Notes: a model not told the origin generated them from the letters alone. DNA of 8,250 bases from Pseudomonadota bacterium (GCA_021780275.1 JAJXZC010000256.1:1-8250); one strand, 5' to 3'; positions 1-5,991 are shown, counted from the first letter of the stretch. Translations and numbers: made by a program.

Positions 1-1155
1 CCGGGCTTCAAGGCAGGCGCGCTGAATTTCGGCCTCAAGATGACGGCGGAAGACGCCGACATCGTCGCCGTCATCGACAGCGACTATCAGGTCTCGCCCG
101 ACTGGCTCCGCACCATGGTCCCCTATTTCGAGAAGCAGGATGTGGGCTTCGTGCAGTCGCCGCAGGATTATCGCGACGGCCATGAGAGCGTATTCAAGAA
201 CATGTGCAACTGGGAATATGCCGGCTTCTTCCATATCGGCATGGTCCAGCGCAATTACTTCAACGCCGTCATTCAACACGGCACCATGACGCTCGTGCGC
301 AAATCCGCGCTCGAAAAGGTCGGTGCCTGGGCCGAGTGGTGCATCTGCGAGGATGCGGAACTCGGCATGAAGCTCTACCGGGCAGGCTATGACAGCGTCT
401 ATATCAACCATTCCTTCGGCAAGGGTCTGACGCCGGACACGCTTGCGGGCTATATCGGCCAGCGGTTCCGCTGGGCCTATGGCGCCGTGCAGATCGTGAA
501 GCACCACTGGGATGCGCTCGCGCCCTGGTCGCGCAAGGGGGGCCTCACGCCCGCCCAGCGCTACTACTTCCTCGCAGGCTGGCTCCCCTGGTTCGCGGAT
601 GGGCTCGCGCTGCTCTTCACCATGACCAGCATCGGCCTCTCGCTCTTCGCGCTCTACGCCCCGAAGATGGTGCAGCTTCCCGTGGCGGCCTTCCTCATCC
701 CGACCATCGGCAGCTTCATCTTCAAATTTGTGCGTTCGCTCTGGCTCTATGCCGTGCGCGTGAAGGATTGCACCTTCATCGAAAGCCTCGGCGCGGGCGT
801 CGCGGCTCTCGGCCTGACGCATACGGTGGCGAAGGCCATGCTCAATGGCATGGTGACTTCAGGCAAGCCCTTCTTCCGTACACCGAAATGCGAGGACAAG
901 CCGCCGCTCGCGGCCGCCATCATCCAGGTCCGCGAAGAAGCCGTGATGCTGACACTCCTCTGGGGCCTCACCATCGCCTTCTTCTTCAATCAGGACTTCT
1001 CGGACAGCCTGTCGCGTCTCTGGATCTGCGTGCTGCTTGTGCAGTCGGTCCCCTATGCAGCGGCGGTGCTGCTCTCGTTCATCAACGTCCTGCCCGCGAT
1101 CTTCAATCGCTCGAAGAACGAACCCACCGGCGCGGCTCTGTCGCCCGCCGAATAA
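1..1155 (+). CDS. Family 2 glycosyltransferase, membrane-anchored (C-terminal part, 5' truncated)
   Basis: The frame is open from the first base, so the start lies upstream; 384 residues are visible. The GT2 catalytic core is clear: a KAGALNFGL stretch at visible residues 4-12, the metal/UDP-binding DSD at 26-28, the catalytic-base motif CICED ending at 117-118, and QRFRW (the QxxRW motif of processive GT2 enzymes) at 154-158. About four or five hydrophobic helices follow, roughly at 188-217, 224-250, 262-282, 312-330 and 338-362. A GKPFFRTPK segment lies at 288-296. This layout matches cellulose-synthase-like and NdvB-like beta-glucan synthases, which polymerise a sugar from a nucleotide donor at the inner membrane and often thread the product through it. 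The product here cannot be fixed from sequence; a beta-1,3-type glucan is a guess from the RTPK segment. It ends with TAA at a strong terminator and converges on the SDR gene. Confidence 0.93.
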   Translation, partial: PGFKAGALNFGLKMTAEDADIVAVIDSDYQVSPDWLRTMVPYFEKQDVGFVQSPQDYRDGHESVFKNMCNWEYAGFFHIGMVQRNYFNAVIQHGTMTLVRKSALEKVGAWAEWCICEDAELGMKLYRAGYDSVYINHSFGKGLTPDTLAGYIGQRFRWAYGAVQIVKHHWDALAPWSRKGGLTPAQRYYFLAGWLPWFADGLALLFTMTSIGLSLFALYAPKMVQLPVAAFLIPTIGSFIFKFVRSLWLYAVRVKDCTFIESLGAGVAALGLTHTVAKAMLNGMVTSGKPFFRTPKCEDKPPLAAAIIQVREEAVMLTLLWGLTIAFFFNQDFSDSLSRLWICVLLVQSVPYAAAVLLSFINVLPAIFNRSKNEPTGAALSPAE

Positions 1156-1172
1156 GCGGCATGGAAACAAAG

Positions 1173-1203
1173 AAAAAGGCCGGCAGAAATGCCGGCCTTT
1201 TTT
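1173..1203. terminator. Bidirectional intrinsic terminator between convergent genes
   Basis: A perfect 12-bp stem (AAAAAGGCCGGC at 1173-1184 with GCCGGCCTTTTT at 1191-1202) closes a 6-nt loop. It starts 18 bases after the glycosyltransferase stop and ends 22 bases from the SDR stop on the other strand. The T-run follows the stem on the plus strand and the A-run supplies a T-run on the minus strand, so it can end transcripts in both directions. Confidence 0.92.
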
Positions 1204-1224
1204 ATTTGGGTAGCCTGCCCGGCG

Positions 1225-1995
1225 TCAGTTTCCACCACCGTCGATGTTGAGCTTCTGCCCATTGGCGTAAGGGTTGGCGTCCGACACGAAATAGACGACC
1301 GCCGCCGCAACTTCTTCCGGCGAACAGACATGGCCGAAGGGCATGGTCGCGTCGAGTTCGTGAATATCCATGCCCTTCTTGCCCGCGCGGGCGGCGGCGA
1401 GGCGACCGCCCATGTCCGTGTCGGTCAGGCCCGGCGCGACGATGTTGGTGCGGATGCCGTATTTGCGTTCTTCCTTCGCCAGCGTCAGCGCCAGCGCTTC
1501 CCCCGCTGCCTTGCCCATGTTGTAGGGGCCGCCATTCGCTGCGTGATGCAGCGTCGCCACCGACGAGATGATGATGATGTCGCCGCGCTTCTCCTTGCGC
1601 ATATGCGGGATGACGAGCTTCGACATGAAATGCGGCGCCATGGCATGGACGCGCAGCACGCGCTCCAGTTCCAACGGATCGGTATCGACGACCGTCTGAC
1701 CACGCGAGGCGATGCCCGCATTGTTGACGAGGATGCCGATGGAACCGAAATCCTTCAGAACATCGGCGACCATCTTCTGGTCTTCCTCGAAATTCTCGAC
1801 CGAGGCGGAATAGGCTTTCGCCTTGCGGCCAAGTTTCTGAATCGCGGCTACCGTTTCGGCGGCAGCTTCTTCGTCGCGGCGATAGTTGAGCGCAATGTCG
1901 GCGCCCGCTTCCGCGAGTGCGATGGCGATGGCGCGGCCGATGCCGCGCGAACCGCCGGTGACGAGGGCAACGCGGCCCTTCAGCGAGATTTCCAT
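1225..1995 (-). CDS. Short-chain dehydrogenase/reductase (FabG-like classical SDR)
   Basis: At 256 residues this is the usual length of a classical SDR. The Rossmann cofactor motif TGGSRGIG is at 13-20 and NNAG at 91-94. The catalytic Ser is S145 and the YxxxK pair is Y158/K162. Strand beta-2 ends in NYRR (37-40) without an acidic residue, which with R17 favours NADP(H) over NAD(H) (inference). The fourth member of the catalytic tetrad, normally Asn in an N-x-x-x segment, is aligned with H117 in VHAM. Family members reduce or oxidise a carbonyl/hydroxyl pair on acyl thioesters, steroids or small alcohols; the substrate is not evident. GGGAGG lies 5 bases before the ATG. It follows the acyl-CoA ligase by 68 bases on the same strand, so a role on the CoA-activated product is plausible. 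A FabG housekeeping role is unlikely without fatty-acid synthesis neighbours. Confidence 0.93.
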   Translation of the reverse strand: MEISLKGRVALVTGGSRGIGRAIAIALAEAGADIALNYRRDEEAAAETVAAIQKLGRKAKAYSASVENFEEDQKMVADVLKDFGSIGILVNNAGIASRGQTVVDTDPLELERVLRVHAMAPHFMSKLVIPHMRKEKRGDIIIISSVATLHHAANGGPYNMGKAAGEALALTLAKEERKYGIRTNIVAPGLTDTDMGGRLAAARAGKKGMDIHELDATMPFGHVCSPEEVAAAVVYFVSDANPYANGQKLNIDGGGN

Positions 1996-2000
1996 TTATT

Positions 2001-2006
2001 CCTCCC
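2001..2006 (-). promoter_or_regulatory. Ribosome binding site of the SDR
   Basis: GGGAGG on the minus strand, 5 bases before the ATG at 1995. It supports this start, which also places the TGGSRGIG motif at the normal distance from the N-terminus. Confidence 0.75.
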
Positions 2007-2020
2007 TGTTTTTATTTTCG

Positions 2021-2054
2021 AAAACCCGCGCGCTTTCCCCCGAAGGCGCGCGGG
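2021..2054 (-). terminator. Terminator- or attenuator-like hairpin between ligase and SDR
   Basis: CCCGCGCGC (2025-2033) is the exact inverse of GCGCGCGGG (2046-2054), a 9-bp all-GC stem with a 12-nt loop. Read on the minus strand it begins 9 bases after the ligase stop and is followed at once by TTTT. This is the form of an intrinsic terminator, although the T-run is short. Only 25 bases separate it from the SDR start and no promoter is visible there, so partial readthrough that lowers SDR expression is the simplest reading (inference). Confidence 0.6.
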
Positions 2055-2063
2055 CTCTGATCG

Positions 2064-3809
2064 TCAGGCCGCGCCCTGGCCGATATACTTCTTCATGTCC
2101 TCGCGCAGTTCCGTCTTGAGGATCTTGCCGTTGGCATTGCGGGGCAGCGGCTCATGGCGGATCTCGATGCGGATCGGCACCTTGAACGCCGCAAGCAGCT
2201 TGCCGACATGGGCCTTGAGCTCTTCCTCGGTGACGCTCTTGCCGGGCGCCACCTGCACGATGGCGCCGACTTCCTCGCCCAGCACCTTGTGCGGAATGCC
2301 GACCACGGCGGCATCCATCACGGCGGGATGGGCGTAGAGAGCGCCCTCGACCTCGACGCAATAGATGTTTTCGCCGCCGCGAATGAGCATGTCCTTGGCG
2401 CGGTCGAGAATGAAGACGAAGCCTTCATCGTCGATGCGAACGAGGTCGCCCGAATGGAGCCAGCCATCAGTGAAGGAAGCCGCCGTCGCTTCGGGCTTGT
2501 TCCAGTAACCCTTCACAACGTTCGGCCCCTTGATCCAGAGCTCGCCGATCAGCCCCGCGGGCACCTCCTTGCCGTTCTCGTCGACGACCTTGAGATCGAC
2601 GACAGGAACCGCAGGGCCGGCGCTGTCCGGCCGGTTCACATAGTCCTCGGCGGTGTTCTGGGTCGTGACCGAAGAGGTTTCGGTGAGGCCGTAGCCGTTG
2701 CCCGGATGGACCTTCGGAAACTGCTTGCCGATGCGCTCGACGAGATCGGGAGCGGAGGGCGCACCGCCATAGCCGATCGATTCGACGCTCGACGTGTCGT
2801 ACTTGTAGAAGTCCGGGCTTTCGAGCACCTGCCACACCATGGCGGGCACACCGCCGAAGGACTGGAGCTTTTCCTGCTCGATGAGTTCCAGCGCCCGTTC
2901 CGGCTGCCACTTGTGCATGATAACGAGCTTGCCGCCGGCCGCATACATGGGCACCAGGATCGAGTGACAGCCCGTGGCGTGGAAGAGCGGCACGGACAGC
3001 AGCATGGAACGCTGCGGCCCGTTCGGATCCGGCGGCTGCGGAATCTCGCCGCGGCGCAGACAGGCACGCGCCGGCGCATAACCCATGCTGACGAGATTCG
3101 TCATGATGTTGCGCTGGGTGCCGAGCGCGCCCTTGGGCTTACCCGTCGTGCCCGAGGTGTAGAAGATCGTCGCATCGTCTTCGGGAACGATGCCGGGATC
3201 GGGCAGCGGATCGGCAGAGAGCGACGCATAATCGGAGGGTTTGCCGACGAGATCCTCGAAGGCTTCGGCAACGCCGAGTTCATCCTTCGGCGTGCGCACG
3301 GCGACGACACCTTCAAGCGCGAGATTCTTGAAGTGCGGACGCAGGCGATCGACGCGCTCATGATCGAGGACGACGACCTTCGAGCCGGAATCGGCGATGC
3401 AATATTCAAGCTCGGGGCCCGTGCCCCAGGCATTGACCGGAACGACGACGGCGCCCAACGCCGCGATGGCCCAGAAGGAGATCGACCATTCGGGGAAGTT
3501 CCGCATGGCGATGGTCACGCGGTCACCCTTCTTCACGCCATATTTGCTGGCGAGCACACGGGCGAAGGCGGTTGCAGCGCGATAATGGTTCTCGAAAGAG
3601 AGACGCTCGCCCTCATAGACGATGAAGTCGCGGGCGCCATAGGCGCGGCCAGCCTCGAAGATGAAACGGAGATGCGGCGGCGTGTTCTTGTAGACCCGCG
3701 TCGGAATCCCGCGAATCGTCACGGTTTCCATCTCGAAGGGCGTGCCCGGAGCCGTGAGCAGACGGTTAGCGTCCGCAATGCTCATGGCGGGCCAAGGCTT
3801 GTCGGCCAT
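2064..3809 (-). CDS. AMP-dependent acyl-CoA synthetase/ligase (class I adenylate-forming)
   Basis: A 581-residue enzyme that activates a carboxylic acid with ATP to an acyl-adenylate and then to its CoA thioester, probably in the cytoplasm or at the inner membrane face. The AMP-binding P-loop YTSGTTGKPKG is at 217-227 and GYGLTETS at 372-379. The ATP-ribose aspartate is D455 (HSGD), the hinge LDRAKD is at 468-473 and GGEN at 478-481. The C-terminal domain carries the catalytic lysine K562 in NGK. All key residues are present and the length is normal for fatty- or aryl-acid CoA ligases. The frame extends upstream to an ATG at 3860, but GGGAGG lies 6 bases before the ATG at 3809, so I use that one. 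The gene sits 138 bases after a GST and 68 bases before an SDR on the same strand. Chain length or aromatic preference cannot be told from sequence. Confidence 0.94.
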   Translation of the reverse strand: MADKPWPAMSIADANRLLTAPGTPFEMETVTIRGIPTRVYKNTPPHLRFIFEAGRAYGARDFIVYEGERLSFENHYRAATAFARVLASKYGVKKGDRVTIAMRNFPEWSISFWAIAALGAVVVPVNAWGTGPELEYCIADSGSKVVVLDHERVDRLRPHFKNLALEGVVAVRTPKDELGVAEAFEDLVGKPSDYASLSADPLPDPGIVPEDDATIFYTSGTTGKPKGALGTQRNIMTNLVSMGYAPARACLRRGEIPQPPDPNGPQRSMLLSVPLFHATGCHSILVPMYAAGGKLVIMHKWQPERALELIEQEKLQSFGGVPAMVWQVLESPDFYKYDTSSVESIGYGGAPSAPDLVERIGKQFPKVHPGNGYGLTETSSVTTQNTAEDYVNRPDSAGPAVPVVDLKVVDENGKEVPAGLIGELWIKGPNVVKGYWNKPEATAASFTDGWLHSGDLVRIDDEGFVFILDRAKDMLIRGGENIYCVEVEGALYAHPAVMDAAVVGIPHKVLGEEVGAIVQVAPGKSVTEEELKAHVGKLLAAFKVPIRIEIRHEPLPRNANGKILKTELREDMKKYIGQGAA

Positions 3810-3815
3810 CGTAAA

Positions 3816-3821
3816 CCTCCC
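3816..3821 (-). promoter_or_regulatory. Ribosome binding site deciding the ligase start
   Basis: GGGAGG on the minus strand, 6 bases before the ATG at 3809. It favours that codon over the in-frame ATG at 3860, which would add 17 residues with no family resemblance. Confidence 0.75.
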
Positions 3822-3900
3822 AATGCGCTTGTGATTTTGGTGTGTCGCTTGGGTATTCAAATAGCCGGTTTGAAGCGGATTTTGAAGGAAAGAGATAATG

Positions 3901-3934
3901 GGACGCGGCGGCAGTTTGGCCGACCGCCACGTCC
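3901..3934 (-). other. Intercistronic RNA hairpin between GST and ligase
   Basis: GGACGCGGCGG (3901-3911) faces CCGCCACGTCC (3924-3934), an 11-bp stem with a 12-nt loop that starts 13 bases after the GST stop. The single imperfect position is a G-U wobble in minus-strand RNA but a C-A mismatch in plus-strand RNA, which fits a structure transcribed from the minus strand. No T-run follows, so a simple intrinsic terminator is unlikely. A 3'-end stabiliser or processing site is possible. Confidence 0.45.
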
Positions 3935-3947
3935 GGGCCGAAAAGGC

Positions 3948-4613
3948 TCAGAGACCGAGCTTCGCGACGAAGCCGCTTTCCTCGGCGATGCAAGCCGCAA
4001 AGCTCGGCCGGGCATGGATCGCCTTCACATAGCGCGCGAGATTGGGCCATTTCTTCTCGTCGACCGAGTAACCCGCATGGGCGAAGTTCACGAAATGCGT
4101 CGCCACCGAAATATCGGCAATCGAGAAGGCGCTGCCGACATAGAACTCCTTCGTGCCGATCTCCTTGTCGAGATAGGCGAAATATTTGGGTAGTTTTTCG
4201 GCAATGGCCTTTTCCGCCGCCGCGCGGTCGGAGGCCTGGCCCATCAGCTTCGCCAGCACGACGGGACGGAAGACGCCCATGCCGATATTCGACGCGAGTT
4301 CGGAATCCGCATATTCCTCGAACCAGAGCGCGCGGCCATAGGCGAAATTATCCTTGGGATAGAGAGCGGGCTCCGGCTTCTTGCGCTCGAGATAGGCGCA
4401 AATGACGGAGCTGTCGGGCAGCGTCGCGTCGGGGCCCACATCCTCGTCGCGCAGCACCGGAATGCGGCCCAGAGGAGAAATCTCCTTGTACCAGTCGGGC
4501 GCGGGGAAAGGCGTTATCGGGTCGAGCTTGTAGTCGAGCCCCTTTTCGGCCAGCACAACGCGCACCTTGCGCACGAAAGGCGACAGCGGCGCCCCATAGA
4601 CAATCAATCCCAT
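3948..4613 (-). CDS. Glutathione S-transferase family protein
   Basis: 221 residues, the normal length of a cytosolic GST. The N-terminal thioredoxin-like domain (about 1-80) opens with LIVYGAPLSPFVRKVR; S11 sits where Ser or Cys activates the glutathione thiol. The cis-proline is P52 (GRIPVL), and D67-S68 matches the glutamate-binding loop. The all-helical C-terminal domain (about 88-221) has the N-capping box SIAD at 164-167. The family conjugates glutathione to electrophiles or, in bacteria, acts in dehalogenation, isomerisation or peroxide reduction; which applies here is not visible. The frame runs on to an ATG at 4787 inside the tRNA gene, but GGAGGAG stands just before the ATG at 4613 and the family fold begins there. 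It lies downstream of tRNA-His and upstream of the acyl-CoA ligase on the same strand, so shared transcription with either is possible. Confidence 0.92.
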   Translation of the reverse strand: MGLIVYGAPLSPFVRKVRVVLAEKGLDYKLDPITPFPAPDWYKEISPLGRIPVLRDEDVGPDATLPDSSVICAYLERKKPEPALYPKDNFAYGRALWFEEYADSELASNIGMGVFRPVVLAKLMGQASDRAAAEKAIAEKLPKYFAYLDKEIGTKEFYVGSAFSIADISVATHFVNFAHAGYSVDEKKWPNLARYVKAIHARPSFAACIAEESGFVAKLGL

Positions 4614-4616
4614 TCG

Positions 4617-4625
4617 CTCCTCCTC
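4617..4625 (-). promoter_or_regulatory. Ribosome binding site deciding the GST start
   Basis: GAGGAGGAG on the minus strand, 3 bases before the ATG at 4613 (6 if the upstream GAGGAG is used). It rejects the longer frame that starts inside the tRNA gene. Confidence 0.7.
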
Positions 4626-4648
4626 GGCTTTTTTGTTTGCGCGATCCT

Positions 4649-4664
4649 GCGGCGCGCGCGCCGC
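4649..4664. repeat. Perfect 16-bp GC palindrome upstream of the GST gene
   Basis: GCGGCGCGCGCGCCGC equals its own reverse complement. It lies 36 bases before the GST start codon, in the gap between tRNA-His and GST. It could form a compact hairpin or cruciform, or be a dimeric protein site. No T-run follows on either strand. In GC-rich DNA, chance is a real alternative. Confidence 0.4.
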
Positions 4665-4744
4665 GGACGCAAGCCGCAATGGAGCCCGAAGAGCAAAGGC
4701 CGACGCGCCCATGCGGGCGCCTGAAGGCTTATATTTGGGGAGAA

Positions 4745-4821
4745 TGGTACAGGCGCCCCGGATCGAACGGGGGACCTCTAGATCCACAATCTAGCGCTCT
4801 AACCATCTGAGCTACGCCTGC
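4745..4821 (-). tRNA. tRNA-His (anticodon GTG), with encoded CCA, lacking G-1
   Basis: A complete cloverleaf reads on the minus strand. The acceptor is GCAGGCG with CGCCTGT, the D-arm stem GCTC/GAGC with an AGATGGTTA loop, the anticodon stem CTAGA/TCTAG around TTGTGGA (anticodon GTG, histidine), a 5-base variable loop, and the T-arm CCCCG/CGGGG around TTCGATC. The discriminator is A73 (4748) and CCA is encoded at 4747-4745. Position -1 is T (complement of 4822), not the G that nearly all tRNA-His carry, and the first pair is G1:U72. A73 and U72 without G-1 are the known features of the divergent tRNA-His of one alphaproteobacterial clade, which is charged by an equally divergent HisRS. No promoter is certain; a weak TTGCCT (4903-4898) with TTAAGT (4881-4876) lies upstream. 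Confidence 0.97.
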
Positions 4822-4828
4822 ACCGGCG

Positions 4829-4864
4829 GCGGGAGTGCGGGGCCGCCATAGGGGCCCCTCCCGC
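4829..4864 (-). other. GC-rich imperfect hairpin just upstream of tRNA-His
   Basis: GCGGGAG (4829-4835) pairs with CTCCCGC (4858-4864), and inside it GGGCC (4840-4844) pairs with GGCCC (4853-4857) across a 4-base bulge. It lies between the MarR stop and the tRNA 5' end. It could be the 3' hairpin of the marR transcript or part of a tRNA leader. No T-run follows, so termination is not supported. Confidence 0.35.
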
Positions 4865-4929
4865 AGTGGCCGGGAACTTAATTCGGCAGGATTGCGAAGG
4901 CAAGCCTTGGAATACCTAGATCTTCCCGC

Positions 4930-5409
4930 TTATTTGTCTTCGCCTCCTTCGCCGGGCGTCCATCCGGGCAGCGCGTCGACGACGATGGTGAGCAAGCGGC
5001 GCAATTCAGCCATTTCATCCGCGCCGATGCGCCCTGCCAGCAAGGCTTCATATTCCGCCCCCAGGGCTCCCGCCGTCGCCACGAGCTTGCGGCCACGTCG
5101 CGTGAGCCGCGCGAGCTTGGCTCGCTTGTCGTCCGGATCGGGCACGATCTCCAGATAGTCGAGTTCGACGAGGGAATCGACCAGATAGGCCATGCTCTGC
5201 TTCGTCATGCCGGCCCGCTCCGCCAGTGTGGTGACGCGCGAGCCCCGCTCCGCGTCGATGGTGCGCAGAACGGCGCTATGGGCGACGCGGATGTCGGGAA
5301 AGCCTCGCTCCTGGAGCCTCGCATAGAGCCAGCCGAGATAATGGGCATAGGGTTCGCGAAAAAGGGCCCCGAAGGTGAGCCTGCGCACGGGCACTTCGAT
5401 TTCGTCCAT
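4930..5409 (-). CDS. MarR-family transcriptional regulator
   Basis: 159 residues, typical of MarR proteins, which bind DNA as dimers and usually repress until a small phenolic or oxidising ligand releases them. The winged helix-turn-helix covers about 42-108. The sequence TLAERAGMTKQSMAYLVDSL (61-80) gives helix, turn and recognition helix, and the wing is DPDDKRAKLARLTRRG (91-106). Flanking N- and C-terminal helices (about 10-35 and 112-148) would form the dimer interface. No cysteine is present, so thiol-based redox sensing as in OhrR is excluded. The frame continues to 5589, but AAGGGGG lies 4 bases before the ATG at 5409 and the fold starts there. It is divergent from the 5566 gene, and its ribosome binding site touches the -35 of that gene's promoter. 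Its own transcript must therefore start within or near the operator, so autoregulation is likely (inference). Confidence 0.93.
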   Translation of the reverse strand: MDEIEVPVRRLTFGALFREPYAHYLGWLYARLQERGFPDIRVAHSAVLRTIDAERGSRVTTLAERAGMTKQSMAYLVDSLVELDYLEIVPDPDDKRAKLARLTRRGRKLVATAGALGAEYEALLAGRIGADEMAELRRLLTIVVDALPGWTPGEGGEDK

Positions 5410-5418
5410 TACACCCCC

Positions 5419-5447
5419 TTGACATAGACAGACTGCCTGTCTATTTA
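5419..5447 (+). promoter_or_regulatory. Sigma-70-type promoter for the membrane protein/hydrolase genes
   Basis: A perfect -35 TTGACA at 5419-5424 is followed after 17 bases by a weak -10, TATTTA, at 5442-5447. Transcription would begin near 5454, giving a leader of about 110 bases before the gene at 5566. The poor -10 suits a regulated promoter, but its exact position is inferred. Confidence 0.5.
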
Positions 5448-5452
5448 GACAG
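5424..5452. promoter_or_regulatory. Probable MarR operator: three alternating TAGACAG half-sites
   Basis: TAGACAG (5425-5431), CTGTCTA (5437-5443) and TAGACAG (5446-5452) form two overlapping inverted repeats that share the middle half-site. The first, ATAGACAG/CTGTCTAT, has a 5-base spacer; the second has a 2-base spacer. They cover the whole spacer and the presumed -10 of the divergent promoter and sit 15-43 bases before the marR start. Palindromes of this size next to a divergent marR gene are the classic MarR arrangement. A bound dimer would block RNA polymerase and probably also marR itself. Confidence 0.72.
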
Positions 5453-5552
5453 TTATTCTGACCATACCGCCCCAAACGGCGCGGGACAAGCACGAAGCAG
5501 AGCAGGCCCTCCGGGTCCGCGAAGGCTGGCTTGCGCCCCGGCCACAACGGAA

Positions 5553-5558
5553 AAGGAG
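5553..5558 (+). promoter_or_regulatory. Ribosome binding site of the 141-residue membrane protein
   Basis: AAGGAG, 7 bases before the ATG at 5566; near-ideal sequence and spacing. It supports this start over the later in-frame ATG at 5581. Confidence 0.7.
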
Positions 5559-5565
5559 AACGGAC

Positions 5566-5991
5566 ATGACCACCGCCACCATGGACCATTCGGAGACCTA
5601 CCTGCCCCGGACACGCGCGCGCCGCATTTCCATCGCCCGCGTCTTTGTGCGCTTTGCGGTTCTATATGCCCTGATCGGCATGGGAATGGGCATTTATATG
5701 GGCGTCGCCGAGGACTTCACGTTGAGGCCCGCCCACGCTCATATCAACCTGCTCGGCTGGGCCTCGACCATGCTCTTCGCCCTCACCTATCGCGCCGTGC
5801 CCGCCATGAGCGAAAGCAGGCTGGCCATCTGGCACCTCGCCATCACGACCTTCGGCATCGTCGGCATGACCATCGCAATGCCCCTCTATTTCTACGGGCA
5901 GGAATGGGTCCACCCCATCATCGGCATTGCCATGCTCGCCCAGGTGATCGGCATGAGCCTCTTCACCCTGATCGTCTATCGCCACTTCTGA
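5566..5991 (+). CDS. Small four-helix membrane protein related to heme-copper oxidase subunit I
   Basis: 141 residues. A basic N-terminus (RTRARR, 15-20) precedes four hydrophobic segments at about 25-47, 58-78, 88-108 and 117-138. The loop entering helix 2 reads RPAHAHINLLGW (54-65), with H57 and H59. This HAHxNLLGW signature occurs in a family of short proteins often named cytochrome-c-oxidase-like, because it resembles part of subunit I of cbb3/NorB-type oxidases. The protein is only about a quarter of a true subunit I and lacks most heme and copper ligands, so it cannot be a full oxidase. H57/H59, H90 and H116 might bind heme or metal in an oligomer; that is inference. The positive-inside pattern puts the N-terminus in the cytoplasm. 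It is the first gene behind the MarR-controlled promoter, with the hydrolase 78 bases downstream. The function is unknown. Confidence 0.88.
   Translation: MTTATMDHSETYLPRTRARRISIARVFVRFAVLYALIGMGMGIYMGVAEDFTLRPAHAHINLLGWASTMLFALTYRAVPAMSESRLAIWHLAITTFGIVGMTIAMPLYFYGQEWVHPIIGIAMLAQVIGMSLFTLIVYRHF

Noticed and set aside
1189..2337. A 382-codon plus-strand frame across the SDR gene
   Set aside because: It starts inside the terminator stem and is antisense to a full SDR and the end of the ligase; low-complexity shadow composition.
2154..4193. A 679-codon open frame on the plus strand across the ligase and GST genes
   Set aside because: It is antisense to two clear enzymes with complete motifs. 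Its composition (rich in Arg, Asp, Gly, His) is the usual mirror of GC-rich coding DNA, and no family motif or convincing start is present.
4614..4787. N-terminal extension of the GST frame up to 4787
   Set aside because: It begins inside tRNA-His and encodes 58 residues unlike any GST N-terminus; the site before 4613 is far better.
4745..4821. tRNA 3' end as an integration site for a mobile element
   Set aside because: No integrase gene, no second copy of the tRNA 3' sequence and no change in gene character were seen on either side.
5453..5565. Riboswitch or leader peptide in the leader of the membrane protein gene
   Set aside because: No recognisable aptamer, strong hairpin with T-run or short frame with its own ribosome binding site was found by eye.
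5410..5589. N-terminal extension of the MarR frame up to 5589
   Set aside because: It would run through the operator and promoter into the divergent gene. The ATG at 5409 has its own ribosome binding site and matches the family length.
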